Below are positions 53,161 through 61,159 of a DNA stretch of 64,000 nt, in pieces. Position 1 is the first letter of the stretch, and each line of letters opens with the position of its first letter. The notes under the pieces were generated by a model. That model saw nothing but the letters and a program-made list of their open reading frames with translations, had not been told where the DNA came from and made no database searches. The stretch covers positions 1 through 64,000 of the forward strand of contig NZ_JASZYG010000026.1 in the NCBI RefSeq assembly GCF_030317105.1, in the 5' to 3' direction. Made by a program: the position numbers and the translations under genes. This DNA is from Variovorax brevis. Its GTDB lineage: Bacteria > Pseudomonadota > Gammaproteobacteria > Burkholderiales > Burkholderiaceae_C.

Positions 53161-53844
53161 ATGGGCCAATTCATCGACCTGACCGCCAGGGACGGATTCG
53201 TTTTTCCCGCCTGGGTGGCCGAGCCTTCGGGCACGCCCAAGGGCGCCGTCGTGGTGGTGCAGGAGATCTTCGGCGTGAACTCGCACATCCGCTCGGTGGC
53301 CGATGGCTATGCGGCGGCCGGCTACCTTGCGGTGGCGCCATCGACCTTTCATCGCGTCCAATCCGGTGTCGATCTGGGCTACTCGGAAGACGATTTGAAG
53401 GCGGGCTTTGCGTTGAAGATGGCGGTGGAGGCCCTGCCGGCGCCGGGCGTCATGCAAGACCTGCAGGCGGCGGTCGACTACGCAGGCAAGGCGGGCAAGG
53501 TCGGCATCGTTGGCTATTGCTACGGCGGGCTGCTGACGTGGCGTGCTGCGAGCATGCTCACGGGCCTGTCCGCCGCGGCACCGTACTACGGCGGCGGCAT
53601 GACCACGGCGGAGGAAGCGGCGCGCCAGCCGAAGGTGCCGGTGCTGGCGCATTTCGGCGATCAGGACCACTGGATTCCGATCGATACGGTCGAGGCCTTC
53701 CGCAAGGCGCATCCTGGCGTGGAGGTGCAGGTCTACGCCGCCAACCACGGCTTCAACTGCGACCAGCGCGCTTCATTCAACGCGGACGCCGCCAAGCTTG
53801 CGCGCGAACGCACGCTGGCTTTCTTCAAGCAGCATCTGGGCTGA
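53161..53844 (+). CDS. Dienelactone hydrolase family protein 2
   Basis: 227 residues. Cys in VGYCYGGLLTW near residue 120, Asp in GDQDHWIP near 168, and His in AANHGFNCD near 199 make up the triad. Related in family to the gene at 12548, but the sequences are clearly different, so it is not a recent copy. Coupled with the isomerase gene, suggesting joint action on an aromatic breakdown intermediate (inference). Confidence 0.87.
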   Translation: MGQFIDLTARDGFVFPAWVAEPSGTPKGAVVVVQEIFGVNSHIRSVADGYAAAGYLAVAPSTFHRVQSGVDLGYSEDDLKAGFALKMAVEALPAPGVMQDLQAAVDYAGKAGKVGIVGYCYGGLLTWRAASMLTGLSAAAPYYGGGMTTAEEAARQPKVPVLAHFGDQDHWIPIDTVEAFRKAHPGVEVQVYAANHGFNCDQRASFNADAAKLARERTLAFFKQHLG

Positions 53845-53868
53845 TCGCCCGCCCCCGAGGGCGTGCGT

Positions 53869-54771
53869 TCACGCCCTGCCGTTGGACTGCTTGCCGATGC
53901 GCGTCTCCAGGAAGTCGAGCAGCGCACGCAGGGCCGCGCTGTTGTGCCTGCGCTGGACGTAGGCGGCGGACAGCCACATGTCCTTGCGCACGAACTCCTC
54001 CAGGGCGGGCGCCAGTTCGCCGTGGTCGATGTGGGGACGCACCAGCAGCGCGGGCAGGTAGACGACGCCAAGGCCGTGCATTGCCACCTGCACCAGCGGG
54101 CCGCTTTCCGTGGCGTCCATGCGGCTCTTCACGGGCACGTCGATCGGCTTGCCGTTTTCTTCGAAGCGCCAGCGTGGATGCAGGCCGCTGCTGGATCCGG
54201 TCAGCGCCACATGGTTGGCGAGGTCCGTCGGGTGCTTCGGCATCCCGTGCTTGCGCCAGTAATGCGGTGAAGCGCACACGACATAGTTGACCTGCACCAA
54301 CCGGCGCACGATGAGGTTGTCGTTCTCGATGGGCCCCAGCCGCAGCGCCACATCGATGCCTTCATCCACCAGGTCGACGGCGGGGCCGTTCAGGCGCAGG
54401 CTGATGCTCACCTCCGGGTAGTGGCGCATGAACTGCGACAGCAGGTTGGGCAGGTCGCCTTGCCCCATGCCGTGCGGCGCTGAAATCCGCAGGCGGCCGG
54501 CGGGCTGGCTTGCGCGCTCCTGCAACTCGGCCTGCGTGAGTTCCACCATTTCGAGCACGGGCGTGCTGCGCTCCAGCAGCAGCGCTCCGGCGTCCGTGAG
54601 GCTGACCGAGCGGGTCGAGCGATTCAGCAGGCGCACGCCAAAGCGCGTTTCCAGCTCGGCCACGTATTTGCTGACCGTCGCCTTCGACATGTCCAGCTTG
54701 GTGGCGGCGCGGGAGAAATTGCCCTGCAGGGCGACTTCCCGGAAGGTCTTGATGAGATCGAGGCTGTCCAT
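53869..54771 (-). CDS. LysR-family transcriptional regulator
   Basis: 300 residues starting MDSLDLIKTFREVALQGNFS, the CrgA/DhaR-like LysR N-terminus. Helix-turn-helix through about residue 60 (SRAATKLDMSKATVSKYVAELE). ATG at 54771 is preferred over 54855 because it gives the normal family start. Convergent with the dienelactone hydrolase gene; target unknown. Confidence 0.88.
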   Translation of the reverse strand: MDSLDLIKTFREVALQGNFSRAATKLDMSKATVSKYVAELETRFGVRLLNRSTRSVSLTDAGALLLERSTPVLEMVELTQAELQERASQPAGRLRISAPHGMGQGDLPNLLSQFMRHYPEVSISLRLNGPAVDLVDEGIDVALRLGPIENDNLIVRRLVQVNYVVCASPHYWRKHGMPKHPTDLANHVALTGSSSGLHPRWRFEENGKPIDVPVKSRMDATESGPLVQVAMHGLGVVYLPALLVRPHIDHGELAPALEEFVRKDMWLSAAYVQRRHNSAALRALLDFLETRIGKQSNGRA

Positions 54772-55029
54772 GGGGGATTGTTGTTTGCGCTGATTTCTCA
54801 TTGTGAAACCCGCGCGGTTGGCATTTGGGGCCCATTGTTTCGAATCCATGAACACGGTGATTCGATTTGCGAGGGTTTTTACCTAGAAAACTACTCCAAA
54901 ATTCGCTGCACAGGCAAGCAATTCAGCAAGCCTGAGTGAACCAGGCCCGAGCGCGGTAGTTGTCCCGAATTGAAGGCGACGCCCACCAGACCCCGTTCGA
55001 AAGTTTGTTCAACGAATAAGGAACTGAAT

Positions 55030-55173
55030 ATGAAGACTTCCCAGAAGCTCGCTGCCGTCGCTGTGGCGCTGCGCAAAGTCGCTGTCGCCCAGGCGCAAAC
55101 CTACGCTGCCGCCCGTGCACTCACCATGATGCCGGTCGGTGCGCGCGCCACGTCCCTGCTCAAGCAGATCTGA
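55030..55173 (+). CDS. Short degenerate paralogue of the small secreted protein family
   Basis: 47 residues. The start MKTSQKLAAVAVAL and AQAQTY align with MKTSNLIAAAAVAL and AQAETY of the two following proteins, but Arg-Lys interrupts the hydrophobic core and the rest differs and stops early. It is probably a decayed copy; expression as a leader peptide is possible. About 150 bases of sequence upstream show no recognised promoter. Confidence 0.5.
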   Translation: MKTSQKLAAVAVALRKVAVAQAQTYAAARALTMMPVGARATSLLKQI

Positions 55174-55212
55174 ACCTCCCCCGAATTCAACCCCGACTCC
55201 AAAGGAATCGTC

Positions 55213-55575
55213 ATGAAGACCTCGAACCTCATCGCCGCCGCTGCCGTTGCCCTCTTCGCCGTTGCTGGCGCCCAGGCTGAAACCTATGACGGCGTGCTGA
55301 CCATCAATTCCACGCGCAGCCGCGCCGAAGTGAACGCCGAAGCCGTTGCCGCGGCCCATGCCCCCGACGCCTACGCTGAAGGCGCTACCGCAGGCGTGGC
55401 CCAGGTTGCGAGCACCGCCGACCGCAGCGCCGTCCGCGCCCAGGCCGTCGCCGCTGCGCACGACCCGCTGCAAAACCTCGACCGCAAGGCCTACGTGAAC
55501 AGCGTCATTCCGTCGCAGTACACGAACGGTTCGATGGCGGTTCGCCAGTCGCCGAACCGTCAGGCTGGCCTGTAA
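55213..55575 (+). CDS. Small secreted Ala-rich protein, tandem copy 1
   Basis: 120 residues. Sec signal peptide MKTSNLIAAAAVALFAVAGAQA, then a hydrophilic chain with two related helical units (AEVNAEAVAAAHAPDAY and SAVRAQAVAAAHDPLQN). The first 25 residues match the next gene almost exactly. No recognised function; resembles DUF4148-type small periplasmic proteins common in Burkholderiales. AAAGGA ribosome site precedes it. Confidence 0.75.
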   Translation: MKTSNLIAAAAVALFAVAGAQAETYDGVLTINSTRSRAEVNAEAVAAAHAPDAYAEGATAGVAQVASTADRSAVRAQAVAAAHDPLQNLDRKAYVNSVIPSQYTNGSMAVRQSPNRQAGL

Positions 55576-55615
55576 GGCAAGCCATTTCCGATCACTCGAA
55601 CAAAAAGGATTTGTC

Positions 55616-55981
55616 ATGAAGACCTCGAACCTCATCGCCGCAGCCGCAGTCGCCCTTTTCGCCGTTGCAGGCGCACAAGCTGAAACCTACGAAGGCGTTC
55701 AGACCGTGAATTCCGTGCGCAGCCGTTCGGAAGTCAACGCTGAAGCCGTGGCCACGGCGTCCGCACCGGACCAGAACGTCGTGCGTGGTTCGCGCGGCGC
55801 CGAGAAGGTCGCCGTGTCGGGTGATCGCGCAACGGTGGCCGCCGAGGCGGTTCGCGCCGCATCGGCCCCGGACCAGAACGTGACCTCGGGTTCGCGCGTC
55901 AACAGCAAGGTGATCTCGACCATGGTCAACCCGGTCGATGCACGCGCCGAAGCTGCCAAGCGGAACTCGACCAAGATGTAA
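55616..55981 (+). CDS. Small secreted Ala-rich protein, tandem copy 2
   Basis: 121 residues, same signal peptide as the preceding gene. The mature part has an internal duplication: SEVNAEAVATASAPDQNV and ATVAAEAVRAASAPDQNV, each followed by a GSR segment. Function unknown. It is followed by a strong terminator at 56006-56040, so the array forms one transcription unit. Confidence 0.77.
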   Translation: MKTSNLIAAAAVALFAVAGAQAETYEGVQTVNSVRSRSEVNAEAVATASAPDQNVVRGSRGAEKVAVSGDRATVAAEAVRAASAPDQNVTSGSRVNSKVISTMVNPVDARAEAAKRNSTKM

Positions 55982-56005
55982 TTCATCCGGTCTGAAAGCT
56001 GATCG

Positions 56006-56040
56006 AGCCGGTCGGTGCGCAAGCGCCGGCCGGCTTTTTT
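56006..56040 (+). terminator. Rho-independent terminator after the small secreted protein array
   Basis: AGCCGGTCGG (56006-56015) pairs with CCGGCCGGCT (56026-56035), ten pairs with one T-G wobble, loop of 10 bases, then six T. Confidence 0.9.
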
Positions 56041-56071
56041 CTTTGGGCGCCGCGGGTGGCGCCATGTATAG

Positions 56072-57196
56072 CTAACGCGTGGTCCGGGCGAGATAGCGCT
56101 TGCGCCAGAACACGACGACAAGCACGAGGGCGATCAGGCCCATGGAACCCATGGCAATCCAGAAGCCATCGGCCTTGTGCAAGAGCGGGATGTATTCGAA
56201 GTTCATCCCGAAAATCCCCGCGATGAGGTTCAGCGGCAGGAACACAGCCGTCAGCACCGTCAGCACCCGCATGATGTCGTTGGTGCGGTGGCTCTGGATG
56301 TTGAAGTGCATCTGCACGGCGGTTTCGGCGTTCTGTTCGAGCCGCTGCACATGGTGCACAACGCGTTCGATGTGCTCCAGCACGTCGCGGCTGCGCACCA
56401 TCACCAGTTCTCGCTCCCACGCGGCGGCGGGGTCTTGCGGCGGAGGAAGGGTTTCGAGCGCATCGATCCAGTCCTGAACGGCGCCTTGCTGGTCTTCGCA
56501 GATTTCATCCAGGTGGCGCAGCGACTGGCGCGACTTCATCAGCGCGCCCCAGTTGTTGAAGTGGCTCTTGGGGTCGATCAACTCGGCTTGCCAGTGGTCG
56601 AGCTGCTTCGTGAGTTCGCGGCGCAGTTCCAGGTAGCCGTCCACGATCTGGTTCAACACCCGCAACATCAGGTCGGCCGGGCTTGAGGGAAGCCGAGTGG
56701 ACGTGGCCCGCACGTCCAGCGCGGGCGCGGCGGCAACCGGGGCAGCCGCCATCAACTTGGCCGCAAAGGCGTCGCGCACGGCACCGTCTTCCGGATGGAC
56801 GGACAGCAGCACGCGGTCGAAGACGGCAAAGCCGACCGGGCGGGTGTCGATGCGCCGCAGCACCGGCGGACCGCCGACCGGCACCGGCTGGGGAGGCGGC
56901 GGCGGCGCCGTCAGGCCGGCGGTGGCGAGTCGACGGAACACCATCACGTCATATTCAGAGGTGTAGTCGTAGCGCGAGGGCAACTGGTCGTTGAGCAGGT
57001 CGCTCACATGCAGGTCGACAAGCTGCGCGCCGCACAAGGCTTCCAGGATGCCTTGGACTTCATGGAGGGAGCCGCGCAGTTCGTCGCGCGTCAGCGAGAT
57101 CCACAGGTACGCGTTCTGGCACGCGCCGGGCAGGGCAAAAGGAGCGAGTGAGTCGTGCTCGCTCACCTGCGTGTTGCTGATTTGAAAGAGGCGCAT
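56072..57196 (-). CDS. CorA/ZntB-family divalent metal transporter
   Basis: 374 residues. A long cytoplasmic N-terminal domain is followed by two C-terminal membrane helices with the GMN motif in GIFGMNFEYIPLL near residue 330. The Pro-rich insert TAPPPPPQPVPVGG near residue 100 is unusual. ATG at 57196 chosen (MRLFQIS start). It moves magnesium, cobalt or zinc; which is not predictable. Confidence 0.87.
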   Translation of the reverse strand: MRLFQISNTQVSEHDSLAPFALPGACQNAYLWISLTRDELRGSLHEVQGILEALCGAQLVDLHVSDLLNDQLPSRYDYTSEYDVMVFRRLATAGLTAPPPPPQPVPVGGPPVLRRIDTRPVGFAVFDRVLLSVHPEDGAVRDAFAAKLMAAAPVAAAPALDVRATSTRLPSSPADLMLRVLNQIVDGYLELRRELTKQLDHWQAELIDPKSHFNNWGALMKSRQSLRHLDEICEDQQGAVQDWIDALETLPPPQDPAAAWERELVMVRSRDVLEHIERVVHHVQRLEQNAETAVQMHFNIQSHRTNDIMRVLTVLTAVFLPLNLIAGIFGMNFEYIPLLHKADGFWIAMGSMGLIALVLVVVFWRKRYLARTTR

Positions 57197-57264
57197 CAAG
57201 CCTTCCGTGGCGATGTCGGACGCGACTGGCGGACGGCAGGGCGCCGCCGCCACACAGCAGTCCG

Positions 57265-58281
57265 CTATTGTTTTTGTAGCAAACGCGCTGCGTCAAGCGC
57301 GAAGTAGGTGAGGATTCCGTCGGCCCCCGCGCGCTTGAAAGCCAGCAGGCTTTCAAGCACCACCGCGTCGTGGTCGAGCCAGCCGTTTTGCGCCGCGGCC
57401 TTGAGCATCGCGTATTCACCGCTCACCTGGTAAGCGAAGGTCGGCACCCTGAACTGGTCCTTGACGCGCCGCACGATGTCCAGATACGGCATGCCGGGCT
57501 TGACCATGACCATGTCGGCGCCCTCGGCGATGTCGATGGCCACCTCGCGCAGCGCCTCGTCGCTGTTGCCGGGGTCCATCTGATAAACCTTCTTGTTGCT
57601 TTTGCCGAGGTTGGCGGCGGAGCCCACGGCATCGCGGAAGGGGCCATAGAAGGCGCTGGCGTACTTGGCGCTGTAGGCCATGATGCGCGTGTGCACGTCG
57701 CCCCGCGCTTCGAGCGCCTGACGGATCGCGCCGATGCGGCCGTCCATCATGTCGCTTGGCGCCACAATGTCCACGCCAGCTTGCGATTGAGTAAGCGCCT
57801 GCTTGCACAATACTTCAACCGTCGGGTCATTCAGGATGTAGCCCGACTCGTCCAGCAGGCCGTCCTGTCCGTGGCTGGTGTAGGGGTCGAGCGCGACGTC
57901 CGTCATCACGCCCAATTCCGGAAAGCGCGACTTCAACGCGGCCACCACGCGGGGTACCAGCCCGTCGGGATTGAAGGCTTCATCGCCATTCGGCGTTTTC
58001 AGGGCCGGATCGATCACCGGAAACAGCGCCATGACGGGAATGCCGAACTTCACGCATTCCTCGGCCACCGGCAGCAACAGGTCCAGGCTCAGCCGGTCCA
58101 CGCCCGGCATGGACGCCACCGCGTCGCGCCGGCCGTTGCCTTCCTGGACGAACACGGGGTAAATCAGGTCGTGCGCCGTGACAGAGTGTTCGCGCACCAG
58201 GTTCCGGGTGAAGGCGTCGCGGCGCAGGCGGCGCGGCCGGCCGGCCGGAAAGGGGGCAAAAAGCGGAGCTGGGGAGGTCAT
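57265..58281 (-). CDS. hemB: Delta-aminolevulinic acid dehydratase (porphobilinogen synthase)
   Basis: 338 residues, full length. Active-site lysines in AYSAKYASAFYGPFRDA near residue 204 and MVKPGMPYLDIV near 257 (Schiff-base Lys). DVALDPYTSHGQDG (about 126-139) is the metal/effector region with no Cys triad, so the enzyme is of the non-zinc, magnesium type. It joins two aminolevulinates into porphobilinogen. Divergent from hemJ. Confidence 0.96.
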   Translation of the reverse strand: MTSPAPLFAPFPAGRPRRLRRDAFTRNLVREHSVTAHDLIYPVFVQEGNGRRDAVASMPGVDRLSLDLLLPVAEECVKFGIPVMALFPVIDPALKTPNGDEAFNPDGLVPRVVAALKSRFPELGVMTDVALDPYTSHGQDGLLDESGYILNDPTVEVLCKQALTQSQAGVDIVAPSDMMDGRIGAIRQALEARGDVHTRIMAYSAKYASAFYGPFRDAVGSAANLGKSNKKVYQMDPGNSDEALREVAIDIAEGADMVMVKPGMPYLDIVRRVKDQFRVPTFAYQVSGEYAMLKAAAQNGWLDHDAVVLESLLAFKRAGADGILTYFALDAARLLQKQ

Positions 58282-58411
58282 GAGGAAAATTGTGCACGAT
58301 CAATGGAGGCACTGTTGCGCGCGCAGCACGATCGTCCGGCCGGTCTTTTTGTACCGAAGACACTAAAAGCATTACTTTTTCGTTCGATTTGCAGGAAAAA
58401 GCCGTCGGCGC

Positions 58412-58439
58412 TTGAAAGGTTCTGCGGACTTTGTTAAAT
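58412..58439 (+). promoter_or_regulatory. Sigma-70-like promoter upstream of the hemJ leader
   Basis: TTGAAA at 58412-58417 and TTAAAT at 58434-58439 with a 16-base spacer. Predicted transcription start near 58446. Confidence 0.45.
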
Positions 58440-58444
58440 TCCGT

Positions 58445-58549
58445 GCTGGGCGGCTTGCCGCTCCCCGCTTTTCCTCCCTGAGCGGGTGCCTTGATGTGTG
58501 ACAGCAAAAGGGCTTCCCAGCCCGGCGTTTTGACGCCGGGCTTTTTTTT
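58445..58549 (+). ncRNA. Candidate small RNA or hemJ attenuator leader
   Basis: About 105 bases between the putative start and a strong terminator. CCCGCT (58464-58469) pairs with AGCGGG (58481-58486). GCTGGG (58445-58450) can pair with CCCAGC (58516-58521), which overlaps the 5' arm of the terminator, so the two folds exclude each other. It does not resemble 4.5S RNA; I could not match it to 6S RNA. It may be a free sRNA or an on/off leader for hemJ. Confidence 0.45.
58519..58549 (+). terminator. Strong rho-independent terminator in the hemB/hemJ gap
   Basis: AGCCCGGCG (58519-58527) pairs perfectly with CGCCGGGCT (58534-58542), loop TTTTGA, followed by eight T. No protein gene on the plus strand ends before it, so it terminates a leader or small RNA. 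Confidence 0.9.
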
Positions 58550-58599
58550 GCCCGGCGCCGCCGTTCGAGGGCGCGTGCCTCGCCACTAAACTTGCGGCG

Positions 58600-59028
58600 A
58601 TGCTTTGGGTCAAATCGTTTCACATCGTCTTCATCGCCAGCTGGTTCGCGGGCCTTTTTTATCTTCCGCGCATCCTGGTGAACCTGGCGATGGTGCCGGC
58701 CGGATCGGACGCGGAACGGGCCCGGCTGCTCTTGATGGCGCGCAAGCTGCTGCGCTTCACCACAATATTGGCGGTGCCTGCGCTGGGTTTCGGCATCTGG
58801 CTCTGGCTGGGCTACGGCATTGGCCGCGGTTCAGGCAGCGGGTGGATGCACGCGAAGCTGGCTTTGGTCTTGCTGGTGATCGGCTATCACCACGCCTGCG
58901 GCGTGCTGCTGCGCCGCTTCGAGGCGGGCACCAACCGGCGTGACCACCGCTGGTATCGCTGGTTCAATGAGGCGCCGGTATTGCTTCTGGTGGCCATCGT
59001 GATCCTGGTGGTCGTCAAACCCTTCTGA
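58600..59028 (+). CDS. hemJ: Protoporphyrinogen IX oxidase HemJ (CopD-like)
   Basis: 142 residues, four membrane helices. The HemJ pattern WVKSFHIVFIASWFAGLFYLPR (functional His near residue 8) and WMHAKLALVLLVIGYHH near 82 are recognisable. It oxidises protoporphyrinogen to protoporphyrin in haem synthesis. Divergent position beside hemB supports this over the general CopD label. A terminator-bearing leader precedes it. Confidence 0.82.
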   Translation: MLWVKSFHIVFIASWFAGLFYLPRILVNLAMVPAGSDAERARLLLMARKLLRFTTILAVPALGFGIWLWLGYGIGRGSGSGWMHAKLALVLLVIGYHHACGVLLRRFEAGTNRRDHRWYRWFNEAPVLLLVAIVILVVVKPF

Positions 59029-59033
59029 AACTG

Positions 59034-60146
59034 GTGAGCAATCAGCACAAATCCGCCGCACTGCCCCTGGCCCTGGCCTATGCCGCGCTGATCGTCTACG
59101 CCAGTCTTTACCCTTTCACGGAATGGCGTGACCAGGGCATCGCACCCTGGGCCTACCTCACGGCGCCGTGGCCCAAGTACTGGACGGGTTTTGACTTCTC
59201 CGTCAACGTGGCGGGTTATGTGCCGCTGGGCTTCCTCGCGGCGCTGACGGTCCTGCGCAACCGGCCGGATGCTCCGACTTGGCATGCCTTGCTGCGGGCG
59301 ACGGCCGCTGGTTTTGCCATCGCGCTCGTGATGGAAACCTTGCAGAGCTACCTGCCGATGCGCATTCCTTCGAATGTCGATCTGGCGCTCAATTCCATCG
59401 GCACGCTGCTGGGCGCCGTGCTGGCCGCTGCGCTGGAAAGGCTGGGCGCCGTGGCGCACTGGTCTCGCACGCGCGCCAACTGGTTCATCGATGATTCCCG
59501 TGGCGCGCTGGTGCTGCTGGCCTTGTGGCCTGCGGCACTGTTGTTCCCGGCCGCCGTGACCTTCGGGCTGGGGCAGGTGTTCGAGCGCGTGGAAGATGCG
59601 GTCTCCGAATGGCTGATCGACACGCCGTTCATTGACTGGTTGCCGGTGCGCCAGTTCGAACTGGAGCCCCTGGTGCCGGGCGTCGAACTGCTGTGCGTCA
59701 TGCTGGGGGCGCTGGTTCCCTGCCTGCTGGCCTTCATGGTGACGCGCTCCGTGAAGCAGCGCACCGTGATGCTGGTGCTGACCTTGCTCGCAGGGTTGGC
59801 GGCAAGTGCGCTCTCAGCTGCGATGAGTTACGGCCCCGTACATGCGTGGGCCTGGCTCGACGTGCCCGTGCAGGCGGGTGTCGTGGCAGCGGCGCTGTTT
59901 GGTGCGCTGCTGCTGGCGGCGCCCCGGCGCCTGTGCGCCGCCTTGGCCCTCATGGCCATCATCGTTCACCTGAGCCTGCTGAACCAGGCGCCGGAAAGTG
60001 CCTATTTCGCACAGACGCTGGCAACTTGGGAGCAAGGGCGCTTCATTCGCTTCAACGGCTTGGGGCAATGGCTGGGCTGGATCTGGCCCTTTGCGACGCT
60101 GGGCTACGTCGTGCTCTCGCTGTCGCGCGACATGCGGCAAACCTAG
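59034..60146 (+). CDS. VanZ-like family membrane protein
   Basis: 370 residues, GTG start 5 bases after hemJ. About nine membrane helices. The N-terminal half matches VanZ (LYPFTEWRD, NVAGYVPLGFLAAL, ALVMETLQSYLPMRIPSNVDLALN, split family blocks). Longer than ordinary VanZ proteins of about 150-200 residues; the second half is extra membrane region. Function unknown; VanZ is linked to glycopeptide tolerance. Confidence 0.83.
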   Translation: MSNQHKSAALPLALAYAALIVYASLYPFTEWRDQGIAPWAYLTAPWPKYWTGFDFSVNVAGYVPLGFLAALTVLRNRPDAPTWHALLRATAAGFAIALVMETLQSYLPMRIPSNVDLALNSIGTLLGAVLAAALERLGAVAHWSRTRANWFIDDSRGALVLLALWPAALLFPAAVTFGLGQVFERVEDAVSEWLIDTPFIDWLPVRQFELEPLVPGVELLCVMLGALVPCLLAFMVTRSVKQRTVMLVLTLLAGLAASALSAAMSYGPVHAWAWLDVPVQAGVVAAALFGALLLAAPRRLCAALALMAIIVHLSLLNQAPESAYFAQTLATWEQGRFIRFNGLGQWLGWIWPFATLGYVVLSLSRDMRQT

Positions 60147-60155
60147 AATGAGCCG

Positions 60156-60491
60156 ATGACCTCCACCAGCTACTACGGTCGCCACATCTTCTTCTGCCTG
60201 AACGAGCGCAAGAACGGCGAACAGTCCTGTTCCCAATACAACGCGCAGGAAGGCTTCGAGCATTGCAAGTCGCGCGTCAAGAAGGAGGGGCTGGCCGGCC
60301 CCGGCAAGGTGCGCGTGAACAAGGCGGGCTGCCTGGACCGATGCGCTGGCGGGCCCGTCGTAGTCGTGTACCCCGACGCCGTCTGGTACAGCTACCTGGA
60401 CAAGGCCGACATCGACGAGATCGTTGATTCGCACCTCAAGAATGGCAAGGTCGTCGAGCGGCTGGTGCTGCCCGCCGACGTCGGACGCTGA
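60156..60491 (+). CDS. Thioredoxin-like [2Fe-2S] ferredoxin
   Basis: 111 residues. Four candidate cluster cysteines: Cys in FFCLNERKNGEQSC, FEHCKSR, and NKAGCLDRCAGGP, as in the thioredoxin-fold (2Fe-2S) ferredoxin family. Electron carrier; partner unknown. Eight bases separate it from the hydrolase gene. Confidence 0.88.
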   Translation: MTSTSYYGRHIFFCLNERKNGEQSCSQYNAQEGFEHCKSRVKKEGLAGPGKVRVNKAGCLDRCAGGPVVVVYPDAVWYSYLDKADIDEIVDSHLKNGKVVERLVLPADVGR

Positions 60492-60499
60492 TCGACGCC

Positions 60500-61129
60500 A
60501 TGAACTCGCGCACCGAGAAATTGATGCTCAAGGGCGCCGCCGGCGCCATCGAGGCGCTGCGGGACGTTCCGGCGGACCAGCCGTCGGTGGGCGTCGCCGT
60601 CATCGCGCATCCGCATCCGCTTTTTGGCGGCACCATGGACAACAAGGTCGTGCAGACCATGGCGCGCGCTTTCCTGGCCTGCGGCTGGACGGCCGTGCGC
60701 TTCAACTTTAGAGGGGTGGGTGCCAGCGAAGGCGTGCACGACGAAGGGCAGGGCGAAGCGCAAGACATGCTCGGGCTTATCGAGCAGGTCGCTCCGCAAG
60801 GTGAATTGGCCGTCGCGGGCTTTTCCTTCGGCGCTTTTGTTTCCAGCCACGTGATCGCCAGCCTCTGGGAGACGCGGCAGCCGCGCCAGATCGTGCTGGT
60901 GGGCACGGCTGCATCGCGGTTTTCCGTAGCGGAAATTCCGCCTGTTGCGCACGACCGCACCTTGGTCGTCCACGGCGAACTGGACGACACCGTCCCCCTG
61001 GCGGCGGTGCTCGATTGGGCTCGCCCACAGATACTTCCAGTCACAGTCGTCCCCGGGGGTGGCCATTTCTTTCACGGACAATTGCCGCTCCTGAAAAGTC
61101 TTGTTACCCGCCACCTCCGTGCTGGCTGA
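60500..61129 (+). CDS. Alpha/beta hydrolase (YqiA/dienelactone-like small hydrolase)
   Basis: 209 residues. HPHPLFGGTMDNKV near residue 38 and FNFRGVGASEG near 69 are typical of this uncharacterised group. Nucleophile Ser in VAGFSFGAFVS near 108, Asp in HGELDDTVP near 162, His in GGGHFFHGQ near 190. Likely an esterase; substrate unknown. Confidence 0.82.
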   Translation: MNSRTEKLMLKGAAGAIEALRDVPADQPSVGVAVIAHPHPLFGGTMDNKVVQTMARAFLACGWTAVRFNFRGVGASEGVHDEGQGEAQDMLGLIEQVAPQGELAVAGFSFGAFVSSHVIASLWETRQPRQIVLVGTAASRFSVAEIPPVAHDRTLVVHGELDDTVPLAAVLDWARPQILPVTVVPGGGHFFHGQLPLLKSLVTRHLRAG

Positions 61130-61159
61130 GTTCTCCCCGCTTCCTGCTTCCTATCTTCC

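Larger units (their letters stand above)
58282..58599. other. hemB/hemJ divergent region with structured leader
   Basis: This 318-base gap carries no credible protein gene. On the plus strand it holds a sigma-70-like promoter (58412-58439), a structured stretch and a strong terminator (58519-58549), 50 bases before hemJ. The rest shows nothing recognisable. Confidence 0.6.

Noticed and set aside
58372..58623. 83-codon, very basic minus-strand frame in the hemB/hemJ gap
   Set aside because: It runs across the terminator hairpin and into hemJ, and has no family resemblance.
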